The position numbers and the translations under genes were made by a program. The notes under the pieces were generated by a model that was not told where the DNA came from, did no database searches, and saw only the letters and a list, made by a program, of their open reading frames with translations. From JAIBBG01 sp040381475 (GTDB lineage Bacteria; Bacteroidota; Bacteroidia; Flavobacteriales_D; Sanyastnellaceae), in assembly GCA_040381475.1 (NCBI GenBank), contig JBEIHH010000006.1:14045-78044 (forward strand): DNA of 64,000 nucleotides. The letters are read 5' to 3'. Shown here piece by piece: positions 43,674 to 53,054 of the stretch; position 1 is the stretch's first letter; each line of letters opens with the position of its first letter.

Positions 43674-44606
43674 TTGTTCAGTCCGGTAGATATCAAACGG
43701 GCCGTGAGGCAACCCATCGCTGATGATGTAATCAACACAGCCGGAATAAGTCTTCATGTTAAACGACTTGATACAATCCATCCGCATTTACAAGGCAATA
43801 AGTGGTTCAAGTTGAAATACAATATTGAACATGCTTTGCAACAGAGTCAGGACACTTTACTGACATTTGGAGGTGCGTGGAGTAATCATATCTATTCAAC
43901 AGCAGCAGCAGGCAAACACTACGGTCTGAAAACCATTGGTATCATTCGTGGTGAAAAACCTGAGATGTTAAGCACTACTCTGCAATTCGCGAAGTCATGT
44001 GGTATGCAACTTGAATTTATTTCAAGGCTGGCATATGAAGAAAAAAACACAGAAGACTTCAAGGGTTGGCTGCATGACACCTATGGAAGTTTTCATCTGA
44101 TACCCGAAGGAGGTTCGAACTTCCTTGGCATCAATGGATGCATGGAAATTCTTGACGCCACTGATAAAAACGCATTCGATATAATTTGCTGCGCTGCCGG
44201 TACCGGAGTAACCGCAGCAGGCATCCTGCTTTCGGCAAAAGAAACACAGAAGGTTTTTGTATTCCCCGTTTTCAAAGACGGCAGGTTTATACTCAACGAA
44301 ATCAAAAATCATCTTCAGTATTTTCTGATGGATCCAGAGGCAACAGAAGACTATATGAAGAACTTAACTGTGTTTCCTGATTATGGATTCGGGGGATATG
44401 CAAAATGGACAGTTGAGCTTATTGATTTTATTGAATCTGCGAATTCGAATTACTCACTCCCGCTTGATCAGGTATACACAGGAAAAATGTTCTATGGTCT
44501 GATGGATCTTATACATCAAGGACATTTTCAAAAAGGCTCGAAAATACTCGCGATACATACTGGCGGATTACAAGGACTAGAATCGGTAAGTTCTTTCGCC
44601 ATATAA
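43674..44606 (+). CDS. ACC deaminase/D-cysteine desulfhydrase-like PLP enzyme
   Basis: A 310-residue fold-type II PLP enzyme. RLDTIHPHLQGNKWFKLKYN contains the PLP lysine region (NKWFK), TFGGAWSNHIYSTAAAG holds the phosphate/substrate loop, and IICCAAGTGVTAAGIL is the glycine-rich cofactor loop. This family deaminates 1-aminocyclopropane-1-carboxylate or desulfhydrates D-cysteine; the second is more likely in a bacterium without plant partners, but this is inference. The start is a TTG 12 bases after the subtilase stop; there is no in-frame ATG nearby. Confidence 0.88.
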   Translation: MFSPVDIKRAVRQPIADDVINTAGISLHVKRLDTIHPHLQGNKWFKLKYNIEHALQQSQDTLLTFGGAWSNHIYSTAAAGKHYGLKTIGIIRGEKPEMLSTTLQFAKSCGMQLEFISRLAYEEKNTEDFKGWLHDTYGSFHLIPEGGSNFLGINGCMEILDATDKNAFDIICCAAGTGVTAAGILLSAKETQKVFVFPVFKDGRFILNEIKNHLQYFLMDPEATEDYMKNLTVFPDYGFGGYAKWTVELIDFIESANSNYSLPLDQVYTGKMFYGLMDLIHQGHFQKGSKILAIHTGGLQGLESVSSFAI

Positions 44607-44673
44607 TCGACGTCATCAGAGGCGATACAAATCACACCTGGAAGTTCTGTTGCGATTGAAATTAAAATACAAA

Positions 44674-44700
44674 GCCGATCCACTGTATCAATGGACCGGC
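44674..44700 (-). terminator. Possible terminator of the PKD cargo gene
   Basis: On the minus strand CCGGTCCA pairs with TGGATCGG (one G-U) around a nine-base loop, followed by TTTGTATTTTAATTT. The hairpin lies 33 bases after the stop codon of the large cargo gene. Confidence 0.45.
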
Positions 44701-44732
44701 CCTGCACTAATAGTCTACAGTTATAATTTAAC

Positions 44733-47700
44733 TCATTGTACCACCAGCTTCCTGACGAACAATGATTCACCGGCAATAATATTTACCATATAAACACCAG
44801 CACTTAGTGGTGATTCGAATTCGATCTGACCGTTTATACTAACTTCCCCGCTGAGGCGTCCGGACCAAATAGTTCTTCCGGACTGATCAGAGATATTGAT
44901 ATCGGCGTATCTCGCATTATTCAGCGACATCATCAGGCCAAACTGATCTCCTCTATTTGGGTTAGGATAAATCATCACATCATCGTGCAACTGAGAGTCC
45001 ATTCTCTCTTGCTGCAAAGACTCGTCTACATATTCCATAGCACTTGAAGTTTGAGCAACAGAAATCGTTTGTGGCGGACCATAAACTCCCTCACCATAAG
45101 AAAAATTCGGACGAATTCTAACACGCCAAGCGCCAGCGTTGGCGAGCGACGGCAGAACGCCAAGTGGTAAGAATGGAGATGCAGATGCGGTAGTGTATTC
45201 TGTTGGTAAACCTGAAACAACTGTTCCGTCGGAACACGACATTACTTGTGTGAATTCATATGAATAACTCGTCACACCACAAGGCCACCCTTGACCGGGA
45301 ACAGGCCGACCTACAAGGAAATTGCTACGCAATAAAACAGAAGGGCAACGCTGTGAGTCGCGTACTTCTATCGCAGGTTGATTCTGGATAATAACCGGCG
45401 AACAATTAGCCGATGAGCTGCTACCAAAAACTGATATAAGTTCTGTCGATCCTGCAGAATTTGTAAGAGCGTACATCATATCAACCTGAACAGCATAAAT
45501 ACCTCCATAACGCAATTGCAACGCCGGAGACGCAAGACTAACAAGACCGTTGGTTCCTGTCACACTTGTAGTCGTCAGAGGTGCCCCACCACCTATTCCG
45601 GTAAAATGAAAATCATAGGAAGTTCCTTGCGCAGCGCTTCCGCGGTAAATCGCTTTAAAATTGCCACAGCGCGAGAACCCGCCCAGAGGTGGTATACTCG
45701 CACAACCCCCCCGCATCAGATGTTGGATGCAGAGCGTAAAGGCTCCACCATTTCCACTTGCTGCGCCAACAGAAACATAGTAAGTATTGCCGGGCACCAA
45801 TCCTTGATAATTCAGGCGTTCAAAATCAGATGGACCTGAAGATGCGTTCTCTGATCCGCCAGGCATCAATACGTAAGCCGCTCCGGAAAATTCATACAGC
45901 TCAATCATATCATCCGCCGTCGGACTATTTAAGGTAATAGACACTGCCGTTGACTGCGCAACGAACCTGTACCAGGAATCAGGTCCGGTCGAGCCTACAG
46001 ATTCAGGCGAATTACTACCAAAAGAATGATCACCAACTATCGGATAACAATTCGGATAATTCATGTTGGAACTGTATGCCACATTAACTGCACTTGAAGG
46101 ACTATCATTACCCGGAATGACGCAGGGATTTAATACCACTGTTGCAGTCGCCAGAGCACCACAACCTTCATTGTTAGTTGCCAAAGCTTCATAAGTTGTT
46201 GTTGTTGTTGGCGAAACAGTTGCAGAAGAAGTAGCATTGTACATTGGATACCATTCATAAGCATCAGCATCAGGAGCTGCTACTATAAGCGTACTGCTGC
46301 CCCCAACACAAATATCAGAAGGGGTGGCAGACATAGTGGCATCCATTTGAGCATTCGACAATGCAATCACATCAGAGAAACTGAAAGCAGACAGAGCATT
46401 GCAAATCACCCTACACCTGAAATACGCTGGAGCTGTAATGTTTTCAACCCAAACCTGCTCACCCACTTTACCCGGCATATCAGTGAAAGGGCCGGATGAC
46501 GATGACGACTGCATCCATTGATATGTCATTCCTGCGCGTCCTTCAAGATCCACCAGGTGTAATGTTGTGCTATGGCCACCGGAAGAACACTGGACTGGCG
46601 AACTCGCAAAAACCAAAGGATCCTGCATTGTAATTGTTGACTCCGGAGAAATATTTACTGTAATCAGTTGTGATGCTGTATGCGACATAGATGAACCAGT
46701 CGACGAACTAAACACCACGGTATGAGATAGTGTATATGTTCCCGGATTAGCATAATAGTGAACGGCATCCGCACCAGATGAAGTGCTGCCATCACCCCAA
46801 CTCCACTCGTACGAAATTGGTGTCATGTCTGCAGTGTAAGTGCTCGCATCCTTTGCGCTAAACAACAAGCCGTTTGTCGAAAATGCAATTTTACTTGTTC
46901 CGGTGCAACAAGGTGGTGGTGGTGGAAGTGCACATTTTACCTTAATGGTTTTTGTGATCGTAATTTTCTGAAACTTACTGCACCATGCAGTAAGTGTTAC
47001 AGTATAAATACCACTGCCATTGTAACAATGCACCGGATTAGACAGATTGCTCACGTTGCCATCTCCGAAATTCCAGAAGAAATTTGTAAACGCACAGACA
47101 CCATTGCCCCACACCGGAGCAAATGAAACACAACAATTGTTTACAGTTCTGGTCCAGTTGGTTGGCAAACAACACGGAGGTGTGCAATTCACTGTAACCT
47201 GCTTGCAAACGGTATGATAATAGAATTGACCATCCGCAGAATTAAAACAACAATCGGTATGGCAAACAGTATAAGTGCCAGTGCCAGGAAAATTATATGA
47301 AGTAATATCTCCGGCAAGAACTGTATTCATGCCGAATGTCCAATACTCACATCCAAACGGATTTCCTTCAGGGGTGAGGTCTGTAAAGTTCACCGTACAT
47401 CCATTGACGGTGAAAGAAAAATCCGCGTCCATATTTGAACATGGTGTCGGACAAGTTACAGTAATTGTCTGGCAAGTTTCTCTGCGACAAGGTATGCCCG
47501 CATTACCCATCGCACAGGCGCTGTGGCATACTATGTATGTACCACTGGAAGGAAATGTGAAATTGAAAGTGGTTCCCGGAGCGGATCCGATCATATTATT
47601 AGACATGTCCATAACTATCCATCCGCTGCAAGGCGTGCTCGGTCCCGTGGCGGTGAAAGTATAATTGCAATTCGTTCCGGCTGTATAAGTAAAATTGGCA

Positions 47701-49181
47701 TTTGCCGGACAACAACTGAAAACATTGTAAGAAACGGCATTCGAATTATAAGTAGAAGAAGGCAGTGTATAGCTGGCTGTTGTATTGTTTACTGGGAAAG
47801 TAAAAATATTCATTGGCACCGGCTGAAACTGCGGGTCTATATAGTTACACGAATCCTTGCCATCAAAATAAGGATGTATCAAATGACTTTCAGGAATTAC
47901 TCCATTGTCCTCGAATCCGGCCACACTCATCACATTGACAACACGTGATGCCAAATGTTTTGGATAAAATATTCTCGGCTGAAAAGGAGTTGAGAACATA
48001 TCAAAAATGGAGGTTGTCGGGTTGTAAGTAACCGACTGGGTTGGATAAGAGTATCTCTGAACACCCGGCCAAATCGTTGCGGCGTTCTTGTCATATCTTA
48101 AGATGAATGGAAAAGTTCCGGAAATCGCTCCTGCTGTTTGATTTCGTCCGTACCCCGAGATGTAGATTTCAGATGAAGCGCAACTCGACGCAAATTCATA
48201 GGTGTAATAGTTCGTACTGGGTGTAACCAGATAACGGGTTCTGGCCAAATTGATCGCGCCTGTTAATTCGTTAAGTGCAACAATGCCTCCGCTCTGGGTT
48301 CCGGAAAAATTGACAAGCTGATAGAATTCGAATTCAGCGTCGTCATAAGCTCCATCTGCTGCAACGCAAAACGTTCCCGGGGAATTACTATCTGAGTATA
48401 GTTGCGACCATACGACAACTCCTGAAGTGGTCAATAACGCCGCCATAGCGGCCTGCTCTCCTGAAGGTGCCGTTCCAGAACCACCAATTACGTAGCCATA
48501 TGCCCCTGTCCATTTCCAATTGGCGTTGGAACACATGTCCCAGTCATTTGTACCGGCTGATATTGGTGAATCAAATTTTCTGGCCCACTGAATGCCCAAC
48601 GAATTGGTGATTTTAATTGCATATGCACTTTTCGACTGAGTCGATCCGTAGCCCACAGCTTCAAATCCTACCACCAGATATCCCTGCGAAGGATCTCCGG
48701 GCCAATAAGGACCTGGAGTTAACTGATCATAATAGGCAGAGTTGATAACCTTTAAGGCCGGAGTGTGCTTGTTGTTTCCCGGCACTTGTATATAAACCTT
48801 GTTCAGAAAATTAAATGAGCTATCCACTCTCATTACAAATCCCAAATCCAAACCACCGACGTTTTCATATCCGCAAACTATATATGTATTGTTATTGCCG
48901 ATGCAGACATCCAGAGCATATTCCTCTCCGGATGGCGAGAAAAATATCTTATCGAGCAACACCGCACCGCTAGCATCAATTTTCATCAAGTGAATATCAT
49001 GCGTTGTCTGAAAAGACGTGCTGGCTTGAATATAGCCTAACCCGTTCACATTTTTGATCAGTGAGGTATGGTCTTCTGAAAATCCGTGAGCATAGGTATT
49101 CCTGAACTGTGCCCGTGTATTCAGAATAAAACCAGCAAATATTGCACAGCAGAAAAGCAACTTTAAGTGTAGGTGTTTCAT
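44733..49181 (-). CDS. Giant secreted protein with PKD repeats and T9SS tail
   Basis: A 1482-residue protein. The signal peptide MKHLHLKLLFCCAIFAGFIL is followed by about 450 residues with a propeller-like pattern (YLVVGFEAVGYGSTQ, YGYVIGGSGTAP). Then come four or more Cys-rich PKD-like domains (WNFGDGNVSNLSNPVHCYN and YEWSWGDGSTSSGADAVHYY), an Ig-like region, a PPC-like domain (PDSWYRFVAQSTAVSITLNS), and a sorting tail from MIYPNPNRGDQFG to FVRKLVVQ. It is probably a surface adhesin. The frame is open upstream to 49328, but only 49181 gives a signal peptide. Paired direct repeats 57-90 bases upstream may bind the adjacent LytTR regulator. Confidence 0.85.
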   Translation of the reverse strand: MKHLHLKLLFCCAIFAGFILNTRAQFRNTYAHGFSEDHTSLIKNVNGLGYIQASTSFQTTHDIHLMKIDASGAVLLDKIFFSPSGEEYALDVCIGNNNTYIVCGYENVGGLDLGFVMRVDSSFNFLNKVYIQVPGNNKHTPALKVINSAYYDQLTPGPYWPGDPSQGYLVVGFEAVGYGSTQSKSAYAIKITNSLGIQWARKFDSPISAGTNDWDMCSNANWKWTGAYGYVIGGSGTAPSGEQAAMAALLTTSGVVVWSQLYSDSNSPGTFCVAADGAYDDAEFEFYQLVNFSGTQSGGIVALNELTGAINLARTRYLVTPSTNYYTYEFASSCASSEIYISGYGRNQTAGAISGTFPFILRYDKNAATIWPGVQRYSYPTQSVTYNPTTSIFDMFSTPFQPRIFYPKHLASRVVNVMSVAGFEDNGVIPESHLIHPYFDGKDSCNYIDPQFQPVPMNIFTFPVNNTTASYTLPSSTYNSNAVSYNVFSCCPANANFTYTAGTNCNYTFTATGPSTPCSGWIVMDMSNNMIGSAPGTTFNFTFPSSGTYIVCHSACAMGNAGIPCRRETCQTITVTCPTPCSNMDADFSFTVNGCTVNFTDLTPEGNPFGCEYWTFGMNTVLAGDITSYNFPGTGTYTVCHTDCCFNSADGQFYYHTVCKQVTVNCTPPCCLPTNWTRTVNNCCVSFAPVWGNGVCAFTNFFWNFGDGNVSNLSNPVHCYNGSGIYTVTLTAWCSKFQKITITKTIKVKCALPPPPPCCTGTSKIAFSTNGLLFSAKDASTYTADMTPISYEWSWGDGSTSSGADAVHYYANPGTYTLSHTVVFSSSTGSSMSHTASQLITVNISPESTITMQDPLVFASSPVQCSSGGHSTTLHLVDLEGRAGMTYQWMQSSSSSGPFTDMPGKVGEQVWVENITAPAYFRCRVICNALSAFSFSDVIALSNAQMDATMSATPSDICVGGSSTLIVAAPDADAYEWYPMYNATSSATVSPTTTTTYEALATNNEGCGALATATVVLNPCVIPGNDSPSSAVNVAYSSNMNYPNCYPIVGDHSFGSNSPESVGSTGPDSWYRFVAQSTAVSITLNSPTADDMIELYEFSGAAYVLMPGGSENASSGPSDFERLNYQGLVPGNTYYVSVGAASGNGGAFTLCIQHLMRGGCASIPPLGGFSRCGNFKAIYRGSAAQGTSYDFHFTGIGGGAPLTTTSVTGTNGLVSLASPALQLRYGGIYAVQVDMMYALTNSAGSTELISVFGSSSSANCSPVIIQNQPAIEVRDSQRCPSVLLRSNFLVGRPVPGQGWPCGVTSYSYEFTQVMSCSDGTVVSGLPTEYTTASASPFLPLGVLPSLANAGAWRVRIRPNFSYGEGVYGPPQTISVAQTSSAMEYVDESLQQERMDSQLHDDVMIYPNPNRGDQFGLMMSLNNARYADINISDQSGRTIWSGRLSGEVSINGQIEFESPLSAGVYMVNIIAGESLFVRKLVVQ

Positions 49182-49237
49182 ATAGCTACGATTTGGTAGG
49201 GTAAAAATGATCAAAGAATCAGGGCTTCTCAGAGGCA

Positions 49238-49270
49238 ATGAGTAACTGGCAGACCATGATGAGTAACTGG
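49238..49270. promoter_or_regulatory. Paired 12-bp direct repeat, candidate LytTR operator
   Basis: ATGAGTAACTGG occurs at 49238-49249 and again at 49259-49270, exactly 21 bp apart (two helical turns). Read on the minus strand the core CCAGTTACT agrees with seven of nine positions of the general LytTR half-site (GTT centre). The pair lies directly upstream of a TTG (49236-49238) and a -7-like ATTCTTTG (49212-49219) that would drive the PKD cargo gene, and beside the operon that encodes a LytTR response regulator. Confidence 0.55.
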
Positions 49271-49376
49271 TGGTATGAGGTGTGTCAAAATGAACAATAT
49301 TTGAATTTCGGAAAATATATCCCTGCAAAAGATTAAAATAAGGCTTTATGCTGATACCTTGCTCCTATCCGGAACG

Positions 49377-52283
49377 ATGATGATTTCCAAAAAGAACATG
49401 TGCTCGCGCTTAAACGTATCCATTGGTTCATTCAGTGGATTTCTGTTGCAGCTTATGTTGGCTTTTGGAATTTTGAATCATCAATACGCTTATTCTCAGG
49501 ATCCATATTTCAGATCTTATGATTCAACCAATGGCCTTGCCGGTAATGAAGTGTATGAAGTCATTCAGGATAAAAAAGGCTATATCTGGTTTTGTACCAA
49601 TCGGGGGGTGAGCAGGTTCGACGGTAAAAATTTTGTCAACTTCAGCAATTCAAACGGGCTGGCCGAAAACTCCATTCTTGGGTTGTATGAAGGCAAGGAT
49701 GGTAAAATCTGGTGTCGGGGTGTGTCCGGAACCATTTCCTATGTGGAAAACAATGAAGCACACGACATAGAGGCACGTATACCTACATATTATGCAAACT
49801 CTCTTGTAACAGATGACCGGAATAATCTGTGGGTTGGCTCCCAAAGCTCAGGGGTGTATTATAAAATATCACCTCCATACAAAAAAGAAAACCTAACAAC
49901 GTTCACTCAGGAGAGTGTCAGGCTTCAAATCCTGCGCATTGGTGATGACATCATTTTCTCAAGAAGCACTTCACCCGAGGGGGTCATGATTCAGGACACA
50001 TCCGGAAAGAGTTTGGCTGAATCACAATTCATCAATCAAAACCCGAACCTTCGCGCAAAGTATCAGGATGGGATTTACAGGATCGTTTCCGATGACTCAC
50101 TGATTACAATTTCGAGTAGCCGCAAGGTCAATAAATTTCATGTTCCCGGTAAACCACACAATGTCTATTACGACGGTCATCTGATATGGACATTGCCATC
50201 CGAAATGACAGGAGCGGTTGCAGTTGAACCCAACAACGGAGTTTTGAAAAGTTGGATCTTCAGAGATGTTAACGTGTCTGCTGTCTATAAAGATCGCGAA
50301 GGAGCATTCTGGTTTTGTACACTTGGAAGCGGTGTCCGCTACGTTCCATCACTCAATGCTGTTAAATGCAATGTCAGCGAAGAGAGGATACCACGGTTAG
50401 ACAAAATTCATCACGCATCTGATAAAACATTCGTTTCATCCATTAACCAGGACATTTTAGTATATACAAAGCAACAATTCAGTCGTGCTTCCGATTCTGA
50501 AATTGAAGAGTCAGAACTCCGCCGTATCTTTCTATCGGATCCTCAGAAAAAAAATCAAGATGACCTCACCTACCTTGGTGTTTTCGGGAAAGAGGATATT
50601 GTGCTTCATGAAGTTAGTTCTTTCCATGCATGCAATCCCCTTAACTGCTTTCTGGTGGATGCATCCACCAACGCCGTAATCCAATATTACGCTGCTCCTT
50701 CGAGAATCAATGCGGCAATCGCAATTGGAAAAGACTCTTTGCTTTTGGGATGCAATGACGGTCTGTCGATCTTCTCTGATGGAAATTTCTCTAATCCCAC
50801 ATTCGGGAAATCGCTTTCAGGTCGACGGATCAATGATTTGACCATAGATGACGAGGGGTATATTCTGGCAGCAACATCCGGACAAGGTATTGCTGCTATT
50901 CAAGGAACAGAAGTCAATTGGATAAACGCCGGTAACGGGTTGCTTTCTAATCAATGTGAGAGCATTTGCTTTTATGAGCAATTGATTTATGTCGGCACGA
51001 ATAAAGGTCTTTCGGTATTGAGAAAAAATGCAAACGGTAAATACCATAATATTTTCCATTCCGCTATATTCAGTCTGCCGAACACCGCCATTTCAGATAT
51101 TGAAGTATCGGGCGAAAATATTTGGTTCGCCACAGACAGAGGAATTTTCAAATACACACTCAGTGATCAGGATGTGACCAGTGTTCCTCCCTTGATTTCT
51201 GTGAACGAATTCAGTGTAAACGGTCATCTGAAAGACCATCTCACCGATCATGAATTCAGTCATTCCGAAAACAACATTGTCATCAACCTTGCCAGTCTGT
51301 CTTATTTGATGCCCGAACAGAATCGCATTCGATATAAACTCTCCGGTGCAAATGACCAATGGGAATCGACAGACGGAGGTGATATCCGGTTCGCAGCATT
51401 GAGTCCCGGCGAGTATGAGTTTTCAGCCATCGCTGAGAATGCTTCAGGTGTTCAATCCAATGAAACCATTGTGATAAAATTCAATATTGGAAAACCACTT
51501 TGGCTCACGTGGTGGTTCATCACCTTTTCAGCAGCCTTTTTTGTAGCGCTTTTTAGTGTGTTGATCTTCTTCAGACTGAGAAAGTCGAACCAACTCGCAC
51601 TGGAAAAAGAAACACTTAAAACCAAAGCAGCTAAAATGGAAATGCGGGCTTTGCGTTCTCAAATGAATCCGCATTTTATATTCAACAGCATCAATTCTAT
51701 TCAACATTACATCCTCAATCATGACCGGTTGCTTGCGCACAAAATGTTATCGTCCTTTGCCAAACTCATGCGCAATGTTCTGGAAAACTCTGCCTCAGAG
51801 TTCATTCCCTTAAACAAAGAAGTAGAAACACTCAATTTATACCTGAAACTGGAGGCTGAGCGTTATGAATCCAAATTCAATTATAAGATCGGAGTGGCTG
51901 AAGATATAGACGGAATTACAACACTTGTGCCTCCAATGATTATTCAGCCATTAGTAGAAAACGCAATTATTCATGGTATAATTCAGTTGAAAGAAAACAC
52001 CGGTGAGCTTGATGTAAACTTTAAACTATCGGGCGAATTCATCCATTGCATTATTCAGGACAATGGTATCGGAAGGACTCGTTCTGCGGAGATTAAAAAA
52101 TCCAAAAGCACGCACCACCAAAGCCATGGAATAAACATCACGATGGAAAGACTCCATCTTTGTTATAAAATCACCGGGCATGTGCCTGAATTCGATATGC
52201 GAATCACTGACCTTATCAACCACAACGCAACACCGGCAGGAACAAAAGTGGAAATAATGTTACCCATTTTAAGAATCACATGA
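49377..52283 (+). CDS. LytS/YpdA-type sensor histidine kinase with two-component propeller
   Basis: A 968-residue protein. After a signal anchor (GFLLQLMLAFGILNHQYAYS), residues about 40-590 are two-component regulator propeller repeats (GYIWFCTNRGVSRFDGKNF, NNLWVGSQSSGVYY), then a Y_Y_Y domain (YKLSGANDQWES, LSPGEYEFSAIAEN), one membrane helix (WWFITFSAAFFVALFSVLIF), and a kinase of the His_kinase family. MNPHFIFNSINSIQHY carries the phospho-accepting His (about residue 766), and IIQPLVENAIIHGI and DNGIGRT are the ATP-binding N and G boxes. The periplasmic part would sense an unknown signal. The ATG at 49377 is used. Its stop overlaps the regulator start by four bases. Confidence 0.92.
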   Translation: MMISKKNMCSRLNVSIGSFSGFLLQLMLAFGILNHQYAYSQDPYFRSYDSTNGLAGNEVYEVIQDKKGYIWFCTNRGVSRFDGKNFVNFSNSNGLAENSILGLYEGKDGKIWCRGVSGTISYVENNEAHDIEARIPTYYANSLVTDDRNNLWVGSQSSGVYYKISPPYKKENLTTFTQESVRLQILRIGDDIIFSRSTSPEGVMIQDTSGKSLAESQFINQNPNLRAKYQDGIYRIVSDDSLITISSSRKVNKFHVPGKPHNVYYDGHLIWTLPSEMTGAVAVEPNNGVLKSWIFRDVNVSAVYKDREGAFWFCTLGSGVRYVPSLNAVKCNVSEERIPRLDKIHHASDKTFVSSINQDILVYTKQQFSRASDSEIEESELRRIFLSDPQKKNQDDLTYLGVFGKEDIVLHEVSSFHACNPLNCFLVDASTNAVIQYYAAPSRINAAIAIGKDSLLLGCNDGLSIFSDGNFSNPTFGKSLSGRRINDLTIDDEGYILAATSGQGIAAIQGTEVNWINAGNGLLSNQCESICFYEQLIYVGTNKGLSVLRKNANGKYHNIFHSAIFSLPNTAISDIEVSGENIWFATDRGIFKYTLSDQDVTSVPPLISVNEFSVNGHLKDHLTDHEFSHSENNIVINLASLSYLMPEQNRIRYKLSGANDQWESTDGGDIRFAALSPGEYEFSAIAENASGVQSNETIVIKFNIGKPLWLTWWFITFSAAFFVALFSVLIFFRLRKSNQLALEKETLKTKAAKMEMRALRSQMNPHFIFNSINSIQHYILNHDRLLAHKMLSSFAKLMRNVLENSASEFIPLNKEVETLNLYLKLEAERYESKFNYKIGVAEDIDGITTLVPPMIIQPLVENAIIHGIIQLKENTGELDVNFKLSGEFIHCIIQDNGIGRTRSAEIKKSKSTHHQSHGINITMERLHLCYKITGHVPEFDMRITDLINHNATPAGTKVEIMLPILRIT

Positions 52284-53044
52284 AACCAATCATAAGAGCT
52301 ATTATTGTTGACGATGAACTTAAAAGTGCGAAGTCGCTGAAGGCCTTACTTGAATCATACTGCCCGCATGTTCAAGTCGCACATCTTATTACCCATCCCG
52401 CACAAGCCATTGAATATATCGCTCAGGATTCACAAATCGATGTGCTTTTCCTCGACATTGAAATGCCTGAAATGAATGGATTCCAACTTCTTGAAAAAAT
52501 CGGAAAGGTCAATTTTGAAGTCATATTCACCACCGCATATGATCAGTTTGCGCTTCAAGCTTTTAAAACTAACGCTCTGAGTTATCTGCTCAAACCAATC
52601 GATTCTGAAGATCTCGTCGCAGCTGTCGAAAAACTGAGTCAGCACGGCAACAAGGACACCCTCAAAAGGTTAACTCATCTGGAAACTGCTCTGGAATCTA
52701 TCAGAAAAGAAAACAACTCTTCGAGAATCGCCGTGCACACCAGCGAAGGTGTCATTTTTCTCGAAATAGAAAAAATAATACGGCTGGAAGCCGATTCGAA
52801 CTATACACATATTTTTCTGTCAGGTAACAAAAAAATTACTTCCGCAAAAACGCTCAAGGAATATGAAGATTTGCTGACTTCCAAACCATTCTTCAGAATC
52901 CATCATGCTCACCTCGTGAATCTCAGACATATCGAAAAATACATTAAGGGAGAAGGCGGATATGTGGTGACAAGTGATCAAACCACGCTTGAAGTTTCCA
53001 GACGTAGAAAGGCAGAACTTCTCGAAGCCTTTTCAAGGATATAA
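52280..53044 (+). CDS. LytTR-family response regulator
   Basis: A 254-residue transcription regulator. The receiver domain (1-125) has VDDE at the acidic pocket, the phospho-accepting Asp59 in LFLDIEMPEMNGF, the Thr/Tyr switch and Lys in LLKPID. A LytTR DNA-binding domain follows from about residue 150 (RIAVHTSEGVIFLEIEKIIR, FFRIHHAHLVNLRHIEKY). LytTR proteins bind direct repeats spaced two turns apart. It is translationally coupled to the kinase; the cargo gene across the divergent region is the likely target. Confidence 0.95.
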   Translation: MKPIIRAIIVDDELKSAKSLKALLESYCPHVQVAHLITHPAQAIEYIAQDSQIDVLFLDIEMPEMNGFQLLEKIGKVNFEVIFTTAYDQFALQAFKTNALSYLLKPIDSEDLVAAVEKLSQHGNKDTLKRLTHLETALESIRKENNSSRIAVHTSEGVIFLEIEKIIRLEADSNYTHIFLSGNKKITSAKTLKEYEDLLTSKPFFRIHHAHLVNLRHIEKYIKGEGGYVVTSDQTTLEVSRRRKAELLEAFSRI

Positions 53045-53054
53045 GTTCAGGCGA

